Shown: positions 40,955 through 49,367, counted from the first letter of the stretch. The stretch: 64,000 nt of DNA from Terrabacter tumescens (GCF_014646815.1 NZ_BMNZ01000007.1:124001-188000), one strand, 5' to 3'. The notes: generated from the letters alone by a model not told the origin. A program made the numbers and translations.

Positions 40955-40979
40955 GGCTTTCGGCCCCAAAGTGCAGCAC

Positions 40980-41585
40980 TCACGGTGAGGAGTACGGGAG
41001 GAGGACGGCGTCCTGGTGACCGTCCCACGACAGGTCGAACCGCCAGCAGCCGGCTCGTGGCATGTCGACGAGGGAAGGGCCGGGACCGCCCGGGACGATC
41101 CGTCGCACTCTCATGGCACTACCGATGAGGCTGGCATCGATCAGTAGGTCCCCGTTCGTGGGCGACTCGGCAGGCCTTGCGGTGGGCGCCACCGGAGCGG
41201 CCAGCCACAGGATCTTGTTCCCATAGCCTCTCTTCGCAGGCGCGCGCAGAGGGTCGGCGAACACGACTCCGAGGATCTGCCCGCGGCTACCGTGCACCTG
41301 GCGGACCTTCTGGCCGGGCGGATCGAAGCCGACCCGTGCCCAGGCCGGCAGCGGGCCCACCTCAATTGCCCCCGTGCAGGACTCGGCCGGCCCCGGTTGC
41401 GCCGACCGCGAGCCCGAGGCTGGTGCCGAGCGGGCCGCCGGCCGATTGCTGCGGCTGTCCGGCACCGCCCCAGCGCCGCGGTCCCCACGAGTACAGGCGC
41501 CCAGCACCGTTGTCGCCACAAGCCATGTCGTCGCCAAGGCGATCAGGCACCGTCCGCCGCAGGGCCTCTCGACGGCGGTCCGCAT
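40980..41585 (-). CDS. Predicted lipoprotein of unknown function
   Basis: This 201-residue protein has a signal segment LIALATTWLVATTVLGAC with a clear lipobox (LGAC), then a Ser/Arg/Pro linker of about 40 residues and a compact domain beginning SCTGAIEVGPLPAWARVGF. The family was not recognised. It is the third lipoprotein of the island. Confidence 0.7.
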   Translation of the reverse strand: MRTAVERPCGGRCLIALATTWLVATTVLGACTRGDRGAGAVPDSRSNRPAARSAPASGSRSAQPGPAESCTGAIEVGPLPAWARVGFDPPGQKVRQVHGSRGQILGVVFADPLRAPAKRGYGNKILWLAAPVAPTARPAESPTNGDLLIDASLIGSAMRVRRIVPGGPGPSLVDMPRAGCWRFDLSWDGHQDAVLLPYSSP

Positions 41586-41755
41586 CTACCGATCGTAAGA
41601 CCACCGAGCCGCCCCGTAGAGTGGGCGCTTGCGCATCCAGGACGACCGTGTGTGCGGGACTGCGACGCGGAAGCGAGTGTTCTCGACAGGAAGCACGATC
41701 GGGGCAGATGAGTGAAGGGCGTGCCCACCTGGGCTTGCCTCGAACTCGGGTCGGA

Positions 41756-41773
41756 CGTACACTTTTCTGTACA
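41756..41773 (+). promoter_or_regulatory. Candidate YefM-type operator
   Basis: CGTACA (41756-41761) and the palindrome TGTACA (41768-41773) lie just before the antitoxin ribosome binding site AGGAGG. YefM/Phd repressors of yefM-yoeB operons bind TGTACA-centred palindromes, so this is the likely autoregulatory site. Confidence 0.6.
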
Positions 41774-41783
41774 GGAGGCAACC

Positions 41784-42041
41784 ATGAAGACGATGAGCTA
41801 CACAGAATCCCGCGCCCACTACGCCGAGGTGCTCGACGCCGTCGCCAACGACCGCGAAGAGGTCGTCATCACCCGCGCCGGGCACGAGCCGGTTGTGATC
41901 GTCTCCCTCGACGACTACGAGTCATTGCGGGAGACCGCCTACCTGATGCGCTCGCCTTCCAACGCCAGACGCCTGCTCGACGCGATGGAGCGTCTCGAGG
42001 CCAGCCGGGGCCAGGCCCACGATCTCATCGAGACCGAGTGA
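41784..42041 (+). CDS. yefM: YefM/Phd-family antitoxin
   Basis: This 85-residue protein starts MKTMSYTESRAHYAEVLDAV and contains REEVVITRAGHEPVVIVSLDDYESL, the classic Phd/YefM fold that binds operator DNA and, through its C-terminal helix, the toxin. AGGAGG precedes the ATG by 5 nt. It is followed after 1 nt by the YoeB-type toxin. Confidence 0.92.
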   Translation: MKTMSYTESRAHYAEVLDAVANDREEVVITRAGHEPVVIVSLDDYESLRETAYLMRSPSNARRLLDAMERLEASRGQAHDLIETE

Positions 42042-42042
42042 C

Positions 42043-42300
42043 GTGCTGCTCGTCTGGGACGAAAACGCCTGGGAAGACTACCTGTGGTGGCAAGCGCAGG
42101 ACCGCAAGGTCCTCAAGCGCATCAACGCCCTGCTGGTCGATATCCAACGCAACGGCAACGAAGGCATCGGCAAGCCCGAGGCGCTGAAGCACGACTTCGC
42201 CGGCTACTGGTCCCGACGAATCACCGACGAGCATCGCCTCGTCTACAAGATCACGAGCGCTGAAGTTCGCATCGCCGCTTGCCGGTACCACTACGGATAG
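42043..42300 (+). CDS. yoeB: YoeB/Txe-family ribosome-dependent mRNA interferase
   Basis: This 85-residue toxin starts at GTG 42043 and has DENAWEDYLWW, KRINALLVDI, GKPEALKHDFAGYWSRRIT and the C-terminal EHRLVYKI...CRYHYG with the catalytic His and Tyr of the RelE/YoeB fold. It cleaves mRNA in the ribosomal A site. All key residues are present, so it appears intact. Confidence 0.93.
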   Translation: MLLVWDENAWEDYLWWQAQDRKVLKRINALLVDIQRNGNEGIGKPEALKHDFAGYWSRRITDEHRLVYKITSAEVRIAACRYHYG

Positions 42301-42332
42301 CCGCTCGATCTGCGGCAGATCCGCGCGTTACT

Positions 42333-42575
42333 TCAGGGCAGAAGATCCCAGTACTGCCGCCGGGCCGGCATCGCGTGGATGACCATCTCCTCGCCACTCT
42401 GGAAGATCAGCACAACGATCTCCAGCAGTCGCGCTTGAGTGTCGAACCCGAGCCGCAACTCGCGGCGTGGCCACTCCTCTTCCTCCAGGGGCTCGATCCA
42501 CAGCGACAGGTCGGCAGCGTGGACCGCGTCCTCGGGCAGGACCTCGTGCTTGAGTGCACTGCGGTGGACCTTCAC
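42333..42575 (-). CDS. Toxin-like protein paired with an RHH antitoxin
   Basis: This 80-residue protein reads KVHRSALKHEVLPEDAVHAA near its start and LRLGFDTQARLLEIVVLIF...EEMVIHAMPARRQYWDLL at the end. The pattern (KHGV-like start, RLLEIVV strand, IHAMPAR end) recalls BrnT-like RNase toxins, though here the antitoxin gene comes first, unlike brnTA. It overlaps the antitoxin by 4 nt. A toxic role is inferred from context. Confidence 0.7.
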   Translation of the reverse strand: MKVHRSALKHEVLPEDAVHAADLSLWIEPLEEEEWPRRELRLGFDTQARLLEIVVLIFQSGEEMVIHAMPARRQYWDLLP

Positions 42576-42820
42576 GCGGCGTAGCCGGCCAGGGCCCGTC
42601 GGATCGCCTCGGAGCGCGACAGGTGCTCCCGCGCCGCGTAGTCATCGAGCGCCGCGATCTCCTCGGCGGTAAGCCGCACGGCGATGACTTGCGTGGGCTC
42701 GGCTCCACGCCCTGGGCGCCCTCGCCCGCGGCGCTTCAGCTGCTCGACGTCATAACCAGCCTCGGCTTCGTCCGCCCACTTCTGGATCTGCTCGTCCGTC
42801 ACTTGGTCATCACCCGGCAT
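42572..42820 (-). CDS. Ribbon-helix-helix antitoxin
   Basis: This 82-residue protein has a charged N-terminal part and a C-terminal RHH domain, TQVIAVRLTAEEIAALDDYAAREHLSRSEAIRRAL. Upstream on the minus strand lies TTTTCGTTATACGATTTG, in which TATACGAT is a likely -10. It forms an operon with the following toxin-like gene. Confidence 0.82.
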   Translation of the reverse strand: MPGDDQVTDEQIQKWADEAEAGYDVEQLKRRGRGRPGRGAEPTQVIAVRLTAEEIAALDDYAAREHLSRSEAIRRALAGYAA

Positions 42821-42889
42821 GACAAAATCGTATAACGAAAACCGATTCGTCGGGGAAGGCCGCGTCCGATCATTGTCAGGGTCAGTCTT

Positions 42890-43809
42890 CTAAGTGCCGG
42901 CGGCCATGTATGCGGCGAGGATGTAGTTGGGATGGCGGTCGAGGTTCTTGCGGGCTCGGTCGTAGCGCATCGTCGTGCGCGGGTCTGCGTGCCTGGCCGC
43001 GATCTGCACGTCGCGTAGGTCGACGCCGGCGTCGAGCATGGTGGTGACGAAGGTATGGCGCAGCATGTGGGGGTGCATGCGGGCGACGTGGACGCCCCCG
43101 GCCTCGGCGAGGCGGTGCAGTCGCCGCGTGGCGCAGTGGCGGTCCATCCGGGTGCCCCGGCTGGTCCGCAGGATCGGGCCGTCGATACGTCCGTCGACAG
43201 CGCGGTCGATGGCGCGGGCCACTGCCGGCGGCAGCGGCGTCAGGACGACCTTGCCGCCTTTGCCGGTGACGCGCAGGACCCGGTGGCCGTGTTCTCGCCA
43301 AGATCTTGGATGCTCGCGCCGCAGGCTTCGAAGATCCGCAGCCCGAGTAGCCCGAGCATGGCGACGAGGGCGAAGTCGTTGCAGTTCGCCGACGCACGGG
43401 CAGTCGCGAGCATCGCCTCGAACTGCAGATGGGTCAACCCGAGCGTGGGCGACTCCGCGGGAACGTTCGGCCGGCGGACGTGCTCGGCCGGAGAGTGCGC
43501 CAAGACCTCGTCGATGACGCAGGTTCGGTAGAACCCGGCGACGACGGCGATGCGTCGGCTCACGGTGGAGGGCTTGTAGCGGCGGGTCTCCTGCATCCAG
43601 CGGATGTAGAGCTCGAGGTGGGGTCGCTGCGCGGTCAGCGGGTCCAGGCCATGGCTACTGCACCACGTCAGATACGCGCGTAGGTCGGACTCGGTGTGGA
43701 CCCGGGACTGGCCCTTGAACCGGGCCAGGTAGGCCGCGACAGCGCGTCTGAGCGTGTCAGATTCGGGAGGCAGTGGGATCGGGACCAGGACGTTCTCGTA
43801 GGTGCTCAT
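42890..43809 (-). pseudogene. Tyrosine recombinase/integrase broken by a frameshift
   Basis: The 5' part (43809 down to about 43295) encodes the SAM-like core-binding domain and catalytic Arg I in GLLGLRIFEACG. The 3' part (to 42890) encodes Arg II in HPHMLRHTF, the next catalytic His in AARHADPRTTMRYD, and the nucleophile Tyr. Between them the frame shifts after IQDLGE; adding one G at about 43294 restores EHGHRVLRVTGKGGKVVLTPLPPAVARAID. The full product would have about 306 residues, XerC/D-like. No att repeats or tRNA were found beside it. A start at 43857 is also possible. Confidence 0.85.
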
Positions 43810-43906
43810 CTGCAAGCGTGACCCCGGTCCGACACTCGGGAAAACGTCCGTAACCACGCCAGTCGCGGCATAACAGGACGAGTGTTAGCGCGCCTTCTGG
43901 GGCCCG

Positions 43907-44491
43907 TCAGAACACTTCCGGGGGGCGGATGCCGTGCCGGCGCAGTGCCTCACCCACCGCCTTAGCGTCCCGGTTGGCGTACTCAAGAGCCGCCGTTTTC
44001 ACGACGGGGCCACTGGTTCGGGGAGGTGCGCTCTCGCCCCACCCGGTCGCGATGTCCTCGGTGACGACACGCGCGTGAACTCCTCTGGTTTCTAGCTCGG
44101 CGACGATCTGAGAAACGTCCTCCACCGAGCCACCCCAGCCGAAACTGGTCTCCATTCGCGACCACCGCCTGCGATCGAGAAGGACGACGACCAACAGCGG
44201 AGCAACACCAAATGCGGCGCCAAGCGGAAGCGGAACGCGAGTTGCCGCCGTTACCGCAACACCTGCAGCGGCCGCCAAGAGGCAAACACCAAGAAGCGCT
44301 GACCAGCCCACGAGATTTAGGCGTGCCGTCCGGAGCCACGAGCGACGCCGGCGGCCGCCGCGCCGCCCCGACGGTTTCATGTACTCGGCGTGCCCCCGGG
44401 ACCGGACCATGACTCGATCCTGACAGACCACCCACCCCTTCTCTCGGAAGGGCGTAACCAGCCGGGCCGCTTCGGCGCGGACAGCGTGCAA
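43907..44491 (-). CDS. Hypothetical membrane protein
   Basis: This 194-residue protein has an Arg-rich N-terminus, two hydrophobic segments (LVGWSALLGVCLLAAAAGVAV and PLGAAFGVAPLLVVVLL), and a soluble C-terminal part with SVEDVSQIVAELETRGVHARVV. The function is unknown. The start is uncertain; internal Met codons at residues 28 and 38 are alternatives. It ends near the broken integrase and starts just left of IS110 element 2. Confidence 0.55.
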   Translation of the reverse strand: MHAVRAEAARLVTPFREKGWVVCQDRVMVRSRGHAEYMKPSGRRGGRRRRSWLRTARLNLVGWSALLGVCLLAAAAGVAVTAATRVPLPLGAAFGVAPLLVVVLLDRRRWSRMETSFGWGGSVEDVSQIVAELETRGVHARVVTEDIATGWGESAPPRTSGPVVKTAALEYANRDAKAVGEALRRHGIRPPEVF

Positions 44492-44548
44492 CGAAGGCGG
44501 CCTTGGGCGGAGCCCTCGCTCGCAGAGCGGCTACTTGTTTCATTGACG

Positions 44549-44718
44549 TAAGGACCGGTGCCTGCGCAGGCTCGGTTCAGGTGTCCGGGTTCGTCGCTCG
44601 CAAAAGCGGCTGCCCACGCCTTGTCGTGTGGCTCTCACATGGGTTGCGCCGCCCGGGCACCGCCGGGCAGGAGAGGCTCAAGAAGGGATTGCTCTGCTCG
44701 AAGTAGCGGTGCCCTCCA
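44549..44718 (+). ncRNA. Candidate bridge RNA of IS110 element 2
   Basis: Target loop: AGCGGC (44605-44610) equals left flank plus core (44526-44531), and CACATGG (44636-44642) is complementary to CCATGTG (45958-45964), extendable by G-U pairs. Donor loop: AGAAGGGA (44681-44688) equals the right end (45949-45956), and AAGTAGC (44701-44707) is complementary to the left end (44530-44536). The GCC-CAC/GTG-T-GGC hairpin keeps the same bulged T as element 1, and GGGCACCGC (44655-44663) pairs perfectly with GCGGTGCCC (44706-44714). Confidence 0.75.
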
Positions 44719-44757
44719 CGCCCAACCAGTGATCGGTTCGAGGCAACGGAGGACGCG

Positions 44758-45945
44758 GTGAACGAAGATGTCTCGCGGGTCGTGATCGGCATGGACCCGC
44801 ACAAGCGCACGGTGACGATCGAGGTGATGACTGCCGACGAGACGGTCGTCGACGGGGGCCGCTTCGACACGACGGTCGAGGGGTACGCAGCAATGCTCGA
44901 GCACGTCGAGGCCTGGCCGGACCGGGTGTGGGCCATCGAGGGCTGCGAGGGCATCGGCCGGCACATCGCGCACCGGCTCCTCGCCCACGGGCAGGACATC
45001 GTCGATGTGCCGGCGAAGCTGTCCGCAAAGGCGCGGGTGTTCGCGACCGGGCAGGGCCGCAAGACGGATGCGACCGACGCGCACTCGGTCGCCCTGGTCG
45101 GTACCCGCATGGCTGGCCTGCGGCCGGTGGTGTCCGATGCGCAGCTTGAGGTGCTGCAGCTGCTCGTCGACCGGCGGCGCTCGATCGGGGACGAACACAC
45201 CCGCAAGGTCAGCCAGCTGCACCGAATCCTGTTGGAAATGCTGCCTGGTGGGGCAAAGAAGTACCTCTCGGCGGCCCAAGCGCGGGCTCTGCTGTCCACG
45301 GCGCGTCCGAGGGATGAGGTCGGTAAGACCCGCAAGCGAGTGGCCATGGAGCTGGTGGCCGACCTGGAGCGGATCTATGCGCGCAAGAAGGCCGCCGACA
45401 AGGAGCTGAAGGAGCTCGTCGCAGCGACCGGCACCTCCCTGCTCGGGCTGCACGGCATCGGCCCCTCCGGCGCCGCGCGGCTGCTCGTCGAGGTCGGGGA
45501 CCTGGCCCGGTTCCCGGACCGCAACCACTTCGCCTCCTGGACCGGGACCGCCCCGATCGACGCCTCCTCCGGTGACCACGTGAGGCACCGGCTCTCCCGT
45601 GGCGGGAACCGGCAGATCAACCGGGTGCTGCACATCATGGCCACCGTCCAGCTGCGGACCCCGACCGAGGGCCGCGCCTACTTCGACCGGAAGAAGGCCG
45701 CCGGGAAGACCTCGATGGAAGCGATGCGCTGCCTCAAACGGCGCCTGTCCGACCTCGTCTTCCGCAAGTCGCCCGGCGACTACGTCGCTGGCCGGCTCAC
45801 CACCGTGACGGGCCCGGGAGGGCACCGGGGCAACGGCTCTGACTCCAGCGTGACCGGCTCACAACCCCACACCGGCTCTTCGGACCAGCCACTTCCCGGA
45901 CCCGCCACGACCCACCCTAGAACGGCCTTGCCGACCGCGTCTTGA
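44758..45945 (+). CDS. IS110-family transposase, element 2
   Basis: This intact 395-residue recombinase has DEDD residues in VIGMDPHKR, IEGCEGIG and ATDAHSVA, and a C-terminal Tnp20 domain with LHGIGPSGAARLL and PIDASSG containing the catalytic serine. It starts at GTG 44758 after GGAGG. The C-terminal 60 residues form a Gly/Ser/Pro-rich tail after VTGPGGHRGN that probably is not needed for folding. It should act with the RNA from its own left end. Confidence 0.93.
   Translation: MNEDVSRVVIGMDPHKRTVTIEVMTADETVVDGGRFDTTVEGYAAMLEHVEAWPDRVWAIEGCEGIGRHIAHRLLAHGQDIVDVPAKLSAKARVFATGQGRKTDATDAHSVALVGTRMAGLRPVVSDAQLEVLQLLVDRRRSIGDEHTRKVSQLHRILLEMLPGGAKKYLSAAQARALLSTARPRDEVGKTRKRVAMELVADLERIYARKKAADKELKELVAATGTSLLGLHGIGPSGAARLLVEVGDLARFPDRNHFASWTGTAPIDASSGDHVRHRLSRGGNRQINRVLHIMATVQLRTPTEGRAYFDRKKAAGKTSMEAMRCLKRRLSDLVFRKSPGDYVAGRLTTVTGPGGHRGNGSDSSVTGSQPHTGSSDQPLPGPATTHPRTALPTAS
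45805..45884 (+). repeat. 80-nt block nearly identical to element 1
   Basis: This is the counterpart of 40262-40341 (79 of 80 bases). It lies in the reading frame of the transposase tail here. The sharp contrast with the diverged flanks suggests gene conversion or a nucleic-acid-level function near the right end. Confidence 0.8.
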
Positions 45946-46050
45946 CACAGAAGGGAGCCATGTGGGGACGACTTCGCCCTTAGTTGGAGGCATCTAGGGG
46001 ACGCTCTCCACGCGTGCGGCGTCCACCAGATCCTCGACAGCCGCGAGGCG

Positions 46051-46488
46051 TCAGACGAGGGCGCGCAGCGCGAGCAGATAGGACTGCAGGCCGAACCCGG
46101 CGATGGTGCCCGTCGCGACACCGGCGACCACCGAGGTGTGCCGGAACTCCTCGCGCGCAGCGGGGTTGGACAGGTGCACCTCGACGAGGCTGCGACCGCT
46201 CGTCGTCACGATCGCGCACGCGTCGCGGACGGCATACGAGTAGTGCGTGAAGGCGCCCGGGTTGAGCACGACGTCGGCACCCACGTCGACGGCCTCGTGC
46301 AGCCAGTCGATGAGCTCGCCCTCGTGGTTGGTCTGGCGGCAGTCGGCGACGAGGCCGAGGTCGCGGGCCTCGCGCTGCACCGCGGCGTGGACGTCGTCGA
46401 GCGTGTCGGAGCCGTAGACCTCCGGCTCTCGGGTGCCGAGACGGCCCAGGTTGGGGCCCGACAGGACGAAGACCGTGGGTGCCGTCAT
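46051..46488 (-). CDS. aroQ: 3-dehydroquinate dehydratase, type II
   Basis: AroQ makes 3-dehydroshikimate in the shikimate pathway. The 145-residue protein has VLSGPNLGRLGTREPEVYG with the lid Arg and Tyr, NPGAFTHYSYAVRDA and EVHLSNPAAREEFRHTS. The ATG at 46486-46488 sits 7 nt after a TAGACT box, so a leaderless transcript is likely. It is the last gene of the aro operon and borders IS110 element 2. Confidence 0.96.
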   Translation of the reverse strand: MTAPTVFVLSGPNLGRLGTREPEVYGSDTLDDVHAAVQREARDLGLVADCRQTNHEGELIDWLHEAVDVGADVVLNPGAFTHYSYAVRDACAIVTTSGRSLVEVHLSNPAAREEFRHTSVVAGVATGTIAGFGLQSYLLALRALV

Positions 46489-46495
46489 GGCGGCG

Positions 46496-46501
46496 AGTCT
46501 A
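46496..46501 (-). promoter_or_regulatory. Candidate -10 box TAGACT for leaderless aroQ
   Basis: Minus-strand TAGACT overlaps the aroB TAG stop and is separated from the aroQ ATG by exactly 7 nt without a ribosome binding site. Confidence 0.55.
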
Positions 46502-47626
46502 GTGAGCCGCCGCGTCGGAGCGACGCGACACGAGGCCGTATGCCGCCTGGAGCAGCGTGTCGTCCGGGCCGGCGAGGCGGGTGGGCCGGGCGAGGCCGTC
46601 GAGCACGACGAAGCGCAGCGTCGAACCGCGCGACTTCTTGTCGCGCCGCATCGCCGTGAGCAGCTCGTCCCAGCGGCCGGCGGCATACGTCGTCGGCAGG
46701 CCGAGCGACTCGAGCACCGAGCGGTGCCGCGCGACGAGTGCATCGCCCTCGGGGCCGTTCAGGTGGCCGGTGAGGCGCGCGAGCTCGGCGACGTAGACCA
46801 TCCCGACGCCGACGGCCTCGCCGTGGCGCCAGGTGTAGTGCTCGACCTGCTCGATGGCGTGGCCGAACGTGTGGCCGTAGTTGAGGATCTCGCGCAGCGA
46901 GCTTTCGCGCAGGTCGGCGGCGACGACGTCGGCCTTGACCCGCACGGCCCGCTCGATGAGCTCGCGCAGGTGCGGGTTCGCCGCGCTGCGCGCGACGGTC
47001 GGGTCCGCCGCGACCGAGGACTCCACCAGGTCGAGGATCACGGGATCGGCGATGAAGCCGCACTTGACGACCTCGGCGAGCCCGGCGACGAGGTCCGCCT
47101 CCGGCAGGGTCGCGAGCACGTCGACGTCGCAGAGCACGCCCGCAGGCGGGTGGAAGGCACCGACGAGGTTCTTGCCCTCCGCGGTGTTGATGCCGGTCTT
47201 GCCGCCCACGGCCGCGTCGACCATGCCGAGGAGCGTCGTCGGCACCTGGACGACGCGCACACCGCGCAGCCACGACGCGGCGACGAAGCCGGCGAGGTCG
47301 GTGACGGTGCCGCCGCCCACCCCGACGACGGCGTCGGTGCGAGTGAAGCCGGCGACGCCGAGCTGGGCCCACAGCGCGGCTGCGACCTCGGCGGTCTTGG
47401 CCGCCTCGGCGTCGGGCACCTCGGCGACGTGGACGGCATACCCCTTGGCCTCGAGCGCCGCGGTCACGCGCGTCGTCAGCTCGGGCAGCGTCGGCGGGTG
47501 CACGACGAGCACGCGCTCGACGTCGGAACCGAGCAGGTCGCCGACGCGGTCGAGCACACCCGAACCGATGACGACGTCGTAGTCGTCACCGACCGAGACG
47601 ATCGTGGGACTGTCGACCCCGCTCAC
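46499..47626 (-). CDS. aroB: 3-dehydroquinate synthase
   Basis: AroB cyclises DAHP to dehydroquinate using NAD+ and a divalent metal. The 375-residue protein has VVGVGGGTVTDLAGFVAA (NAD site), GGKTGINTAEGKNLVG, and the metal-binding stretches AEVVKCG and NYGHTFGHAIE plus WRHGEAV. The GTG at 47624-47626 overlaps the aroK stop as GTGA. Confidence 0.97.
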   Translation of the reverse strand: MSGVDSPTIVSVGDDYDVVIGSGVLDRVGDLLGSDVERVLVVHPPTLPELTTRVTAALEAKGYAVHVAEVPDAEAAKTAEVAAALWAQLGVAGFTRTDAVVGVGGGTVTDLAGFVAASWLRGVRVVQVPTTLLGMVDAAVGGKTGINTAEGKNLVGAFHPPAGVLCDVDVLATLPEADLVAGLAEVVKCGFIADPVILDLVESSVAADPTVARSAANPHLRELIERAVRVKADVVAADLRESSLREILNYGHTFGHAIEQVEHYTWRHGEAVGVGMVYVAELARLTGHLNGPEGDALVARHRSVLESLGLPTTYAAGRWDELLTAMRRDKKSRGSTLRFVVLDGLARPTRLAGPDDTLLQAAYGLVSRRSDAAAH

Positions 47627-48150
47627 GCCCGGCTCGCCCCGAGCTCGGCGACGACGACGTCCACGACCTCGGCCGGCGTGCGGCCCCCGGTGTCGACGCG
47701 CACCGTGGCCACGCGCTCGTAGGTGGGGCGGCGGTCGTTCATCATGCGCACCCACGACGCGCGCGGGTTGACCGACAGCAGGGGGCGAGAACGGTCGAAG
47801 CCGATGCGCTTGCTCGCGTCGGCGATGGCGACGTCGAGGAAGACGACCGCGTGGCCGGCGAGCGCGTCCTGGGTGAGCGGGTCCATGACCGCTCCCCCGC
47901 CGAGCGAGACGACACCCGACTCCTCGGCGAGCGCGCGGACTACCTCGGCCCGCTCGAGGTCGCGGAAGACCGACTCGCCGTCGTCGACGAAGATGTCGGA
48001 GATCGAGCGGCCCTGGGCCGCCTCGATCGCGGCGTCGACGTCGTGGAACGCCACGCCGAGCCGGGTCGCGAGCTCCTGCCCGACGGTCGTCTTGCCCGCA
48101 CCGGGCGGACCGACGACGACCGCCACCGGTCGCGTGCTCGACTGGTTCAC
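47623..48150 (-). CDS. aroK: Shikimate kinase
   Basis: AroK phosphorylates shikimate. The 175-residue protein has the P-loop [17 protein letters not shown], the substrate motif [21 protein letters not shown] and VVSLGGGAV. Two adjacent GTG codons exist; the one at 48148-48150 overlaps the aroC stop as GTGA and is preferred. Confidence 0.96.
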   Translation of the reverse strand: MNQSSTRPVAVVVGPPGAGKTTVGQELATRLGVAFHDVDAAIEAAQGRSISDIFVDDGESVFRDLERAEVVRALAEESGVVSLGGGAVMDPLTQDALAGHAVVFLDVAIADASKRIGFDRSRPLLSVNPRASWVRMMNDRRPTYERVATVRVDTGGRTPAEVVDVVVAELGASRA

Positions 48151-49367
48151 CACGTGCGCAGCCCCTTCCGGATGCCGTCGAGGTATGCCGTGTGGTTGCG
48201 TGCGGTCTCCGTGACCGAGTCGCCGCCGAACTTCTCCAGACAGGACGCGGCGAGGACGAGCGCGACCATCGCCTCGGCGACGACGCCGGCCGCCGGCACC
48301 GCGCACACGTCGGAGCGCTGGTGGATGGCGGTCGCGGCCTCGCCCGTGGCGACGTCGACCGTCGAGAGGGCGCGCGGCACGGTGCTGATCGGCTTCATCG
48401 CTGCGCGGACGCGCAGCACCTGTCCGGTCGACATGCCGCCCTCGGTGCCGCCGGCGCGGCCGGTGCGGCGGGTGATGACGCCGTCGGTCATCTCCATCTC
48501 GTCGTGCGCCTCGGAGCCACGGCGGCGGGCGGTCTCGAAGCCGTCGCCGACCTCGACGCCCTTGATCGCCTGGATGCTCATGAGCGCCTGCGCGAGCTGG
48601 CCGTCGAGCTTGCGGTCCCAGTGGACGTGCGAGCCCAGGCCCGGCGGCACGCCGTAGGCGAGGACCTCGACGACGCCGCCGAGGGTGTCGCCGTCCTTCT
48701 TGGCCGCGTCGACCTCGGCGACCATGGCGGCCGACCCCTCGGGGTCGAAGGCGCGCACCGGGTCGGCGTCGAGGCGCTCGACGTCGTCGGGTGTGGGCAG
48801 CGCGGCGCCGGCGGGCACCCCGGCCGTGCCGATCGAGACGGTGTGCGAGACGAGGCGGATGCCGTAGGACTGCTCGAGGAAGCGGGCCGCGATCTCGCCG
48901 AGGGCGACACGGGCAGCGGTCTCGCGGGCCGAGGCGCGCTCGAGCACCGGCCGGGCGTCCTCGTGGCCGTACTTCTGCATGCCGACGAGGTCGGCGTGGC
49001 CCGGCCGCGGGCGGGTCAGCGGCTTGTTGCGCGCGACCTCCTTCTCCGCGTTGACGTCGTCGGACGCGGCATACGCCTCGTCGCTGACGGCCTCGGGGCT
49101 CATCACGGTCGTCCACTTCGGCCACTCGCTGTTGCCGATGCGCACGGCGATGGGCGAGCCCAGCGTGCGCCCGTGGCGCAGGCCGCCGAGGAACTCGACC
49201 TCGTCCTGCTCGAACTTCATCCGCGCACCGCGCCCGTGGCCGAGGCGCCGACGCGAGAGGGCGGCCTGCAGGTCCTTCGCGCCGACCTCGACCCCCGCGG
49301 GAAGACCCTCGATCATGGCGACGAGTGCGGGCCCGTGCGACTCACCGGCCGTCAACCAACGCAACAT
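48147..49367 (-). CDS. aroC: Chorismate synthase
   Basis: AroC makes chorismate with reduced FMN. The 406-residue protein starts [17 protein letters not shown] and contains [33 protein letters not shown] (conserved His) and [17 protein letters not shown]. The ATG at 49365-49367 was chosen by family start. A purine-rich stretch lies upstream. Confidence 0.97.
   Translation of the reverse strand: MLRWLTAGESHGPALVAMIEGLPAGVEVGAKDLQAALSRRRLGHGRGARMKFEQDEVEFLGGLRHGRTLGSPIAVRIGNSEWPKWTTVMSPEAVSDEAYAASDDVNAEKEVARNKPLTRPRPGHADLVGMQKYGHEDARPVLERASARETAARVALGEIAARFLEQSYGIRLVSHTVSIGTAGVPAGAALPTPDDVERLDADPVRAFDPEGSAAMVAEVDAAKKDGDTLGGVVEVLAYGVPPGLGSHVHWDRKLDGQLAQALMSIQAIKGVEVGDGFETARRRGSEAHDEMEMTDGVITRRTGRAGGTEGGMSTGQVLRVRAAMKPISTVPRALSTVDVATGEAATAIHQRSDVCAVPAAGVVAEAMVALVLAASCLEKFGGDSVTETARNHTAYLDGIRKGLRTW

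Larger units (their letters stand above)
44530..45956 (+). mobile_element. IS110-family insertion sequence, element 2 (1427 bp including one GC core)
   Basis: The left end begins GC-TACTT at 44530 and the right end finishes CAGAAGGGA at 45956, followed by GC-CATGTG. The structure equals element 1: a 228-nt noncoding left end, one transposase gene, and 11 nt after the stop codon. TTGACA (45942-45947) overlapping the stop would serve as -35 in a circle junction. The transposase frame is intact. The two elements are clearly diverged, so they arrived separately or long ago. Confidence 0.83.

Noticed and set aside
42821-43906. Attachment site or tRNA beside the integrase pseudogene
   Set aside because: No tRNA-like cloverleaf and no direct repeat flanking the gene could be seen.
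45990-46045. Terminator after aroQ (GGACGC/GCGTCC)
   Set aside because: A six-base stem with a 14-nt loop is too weak to support as a terminator.
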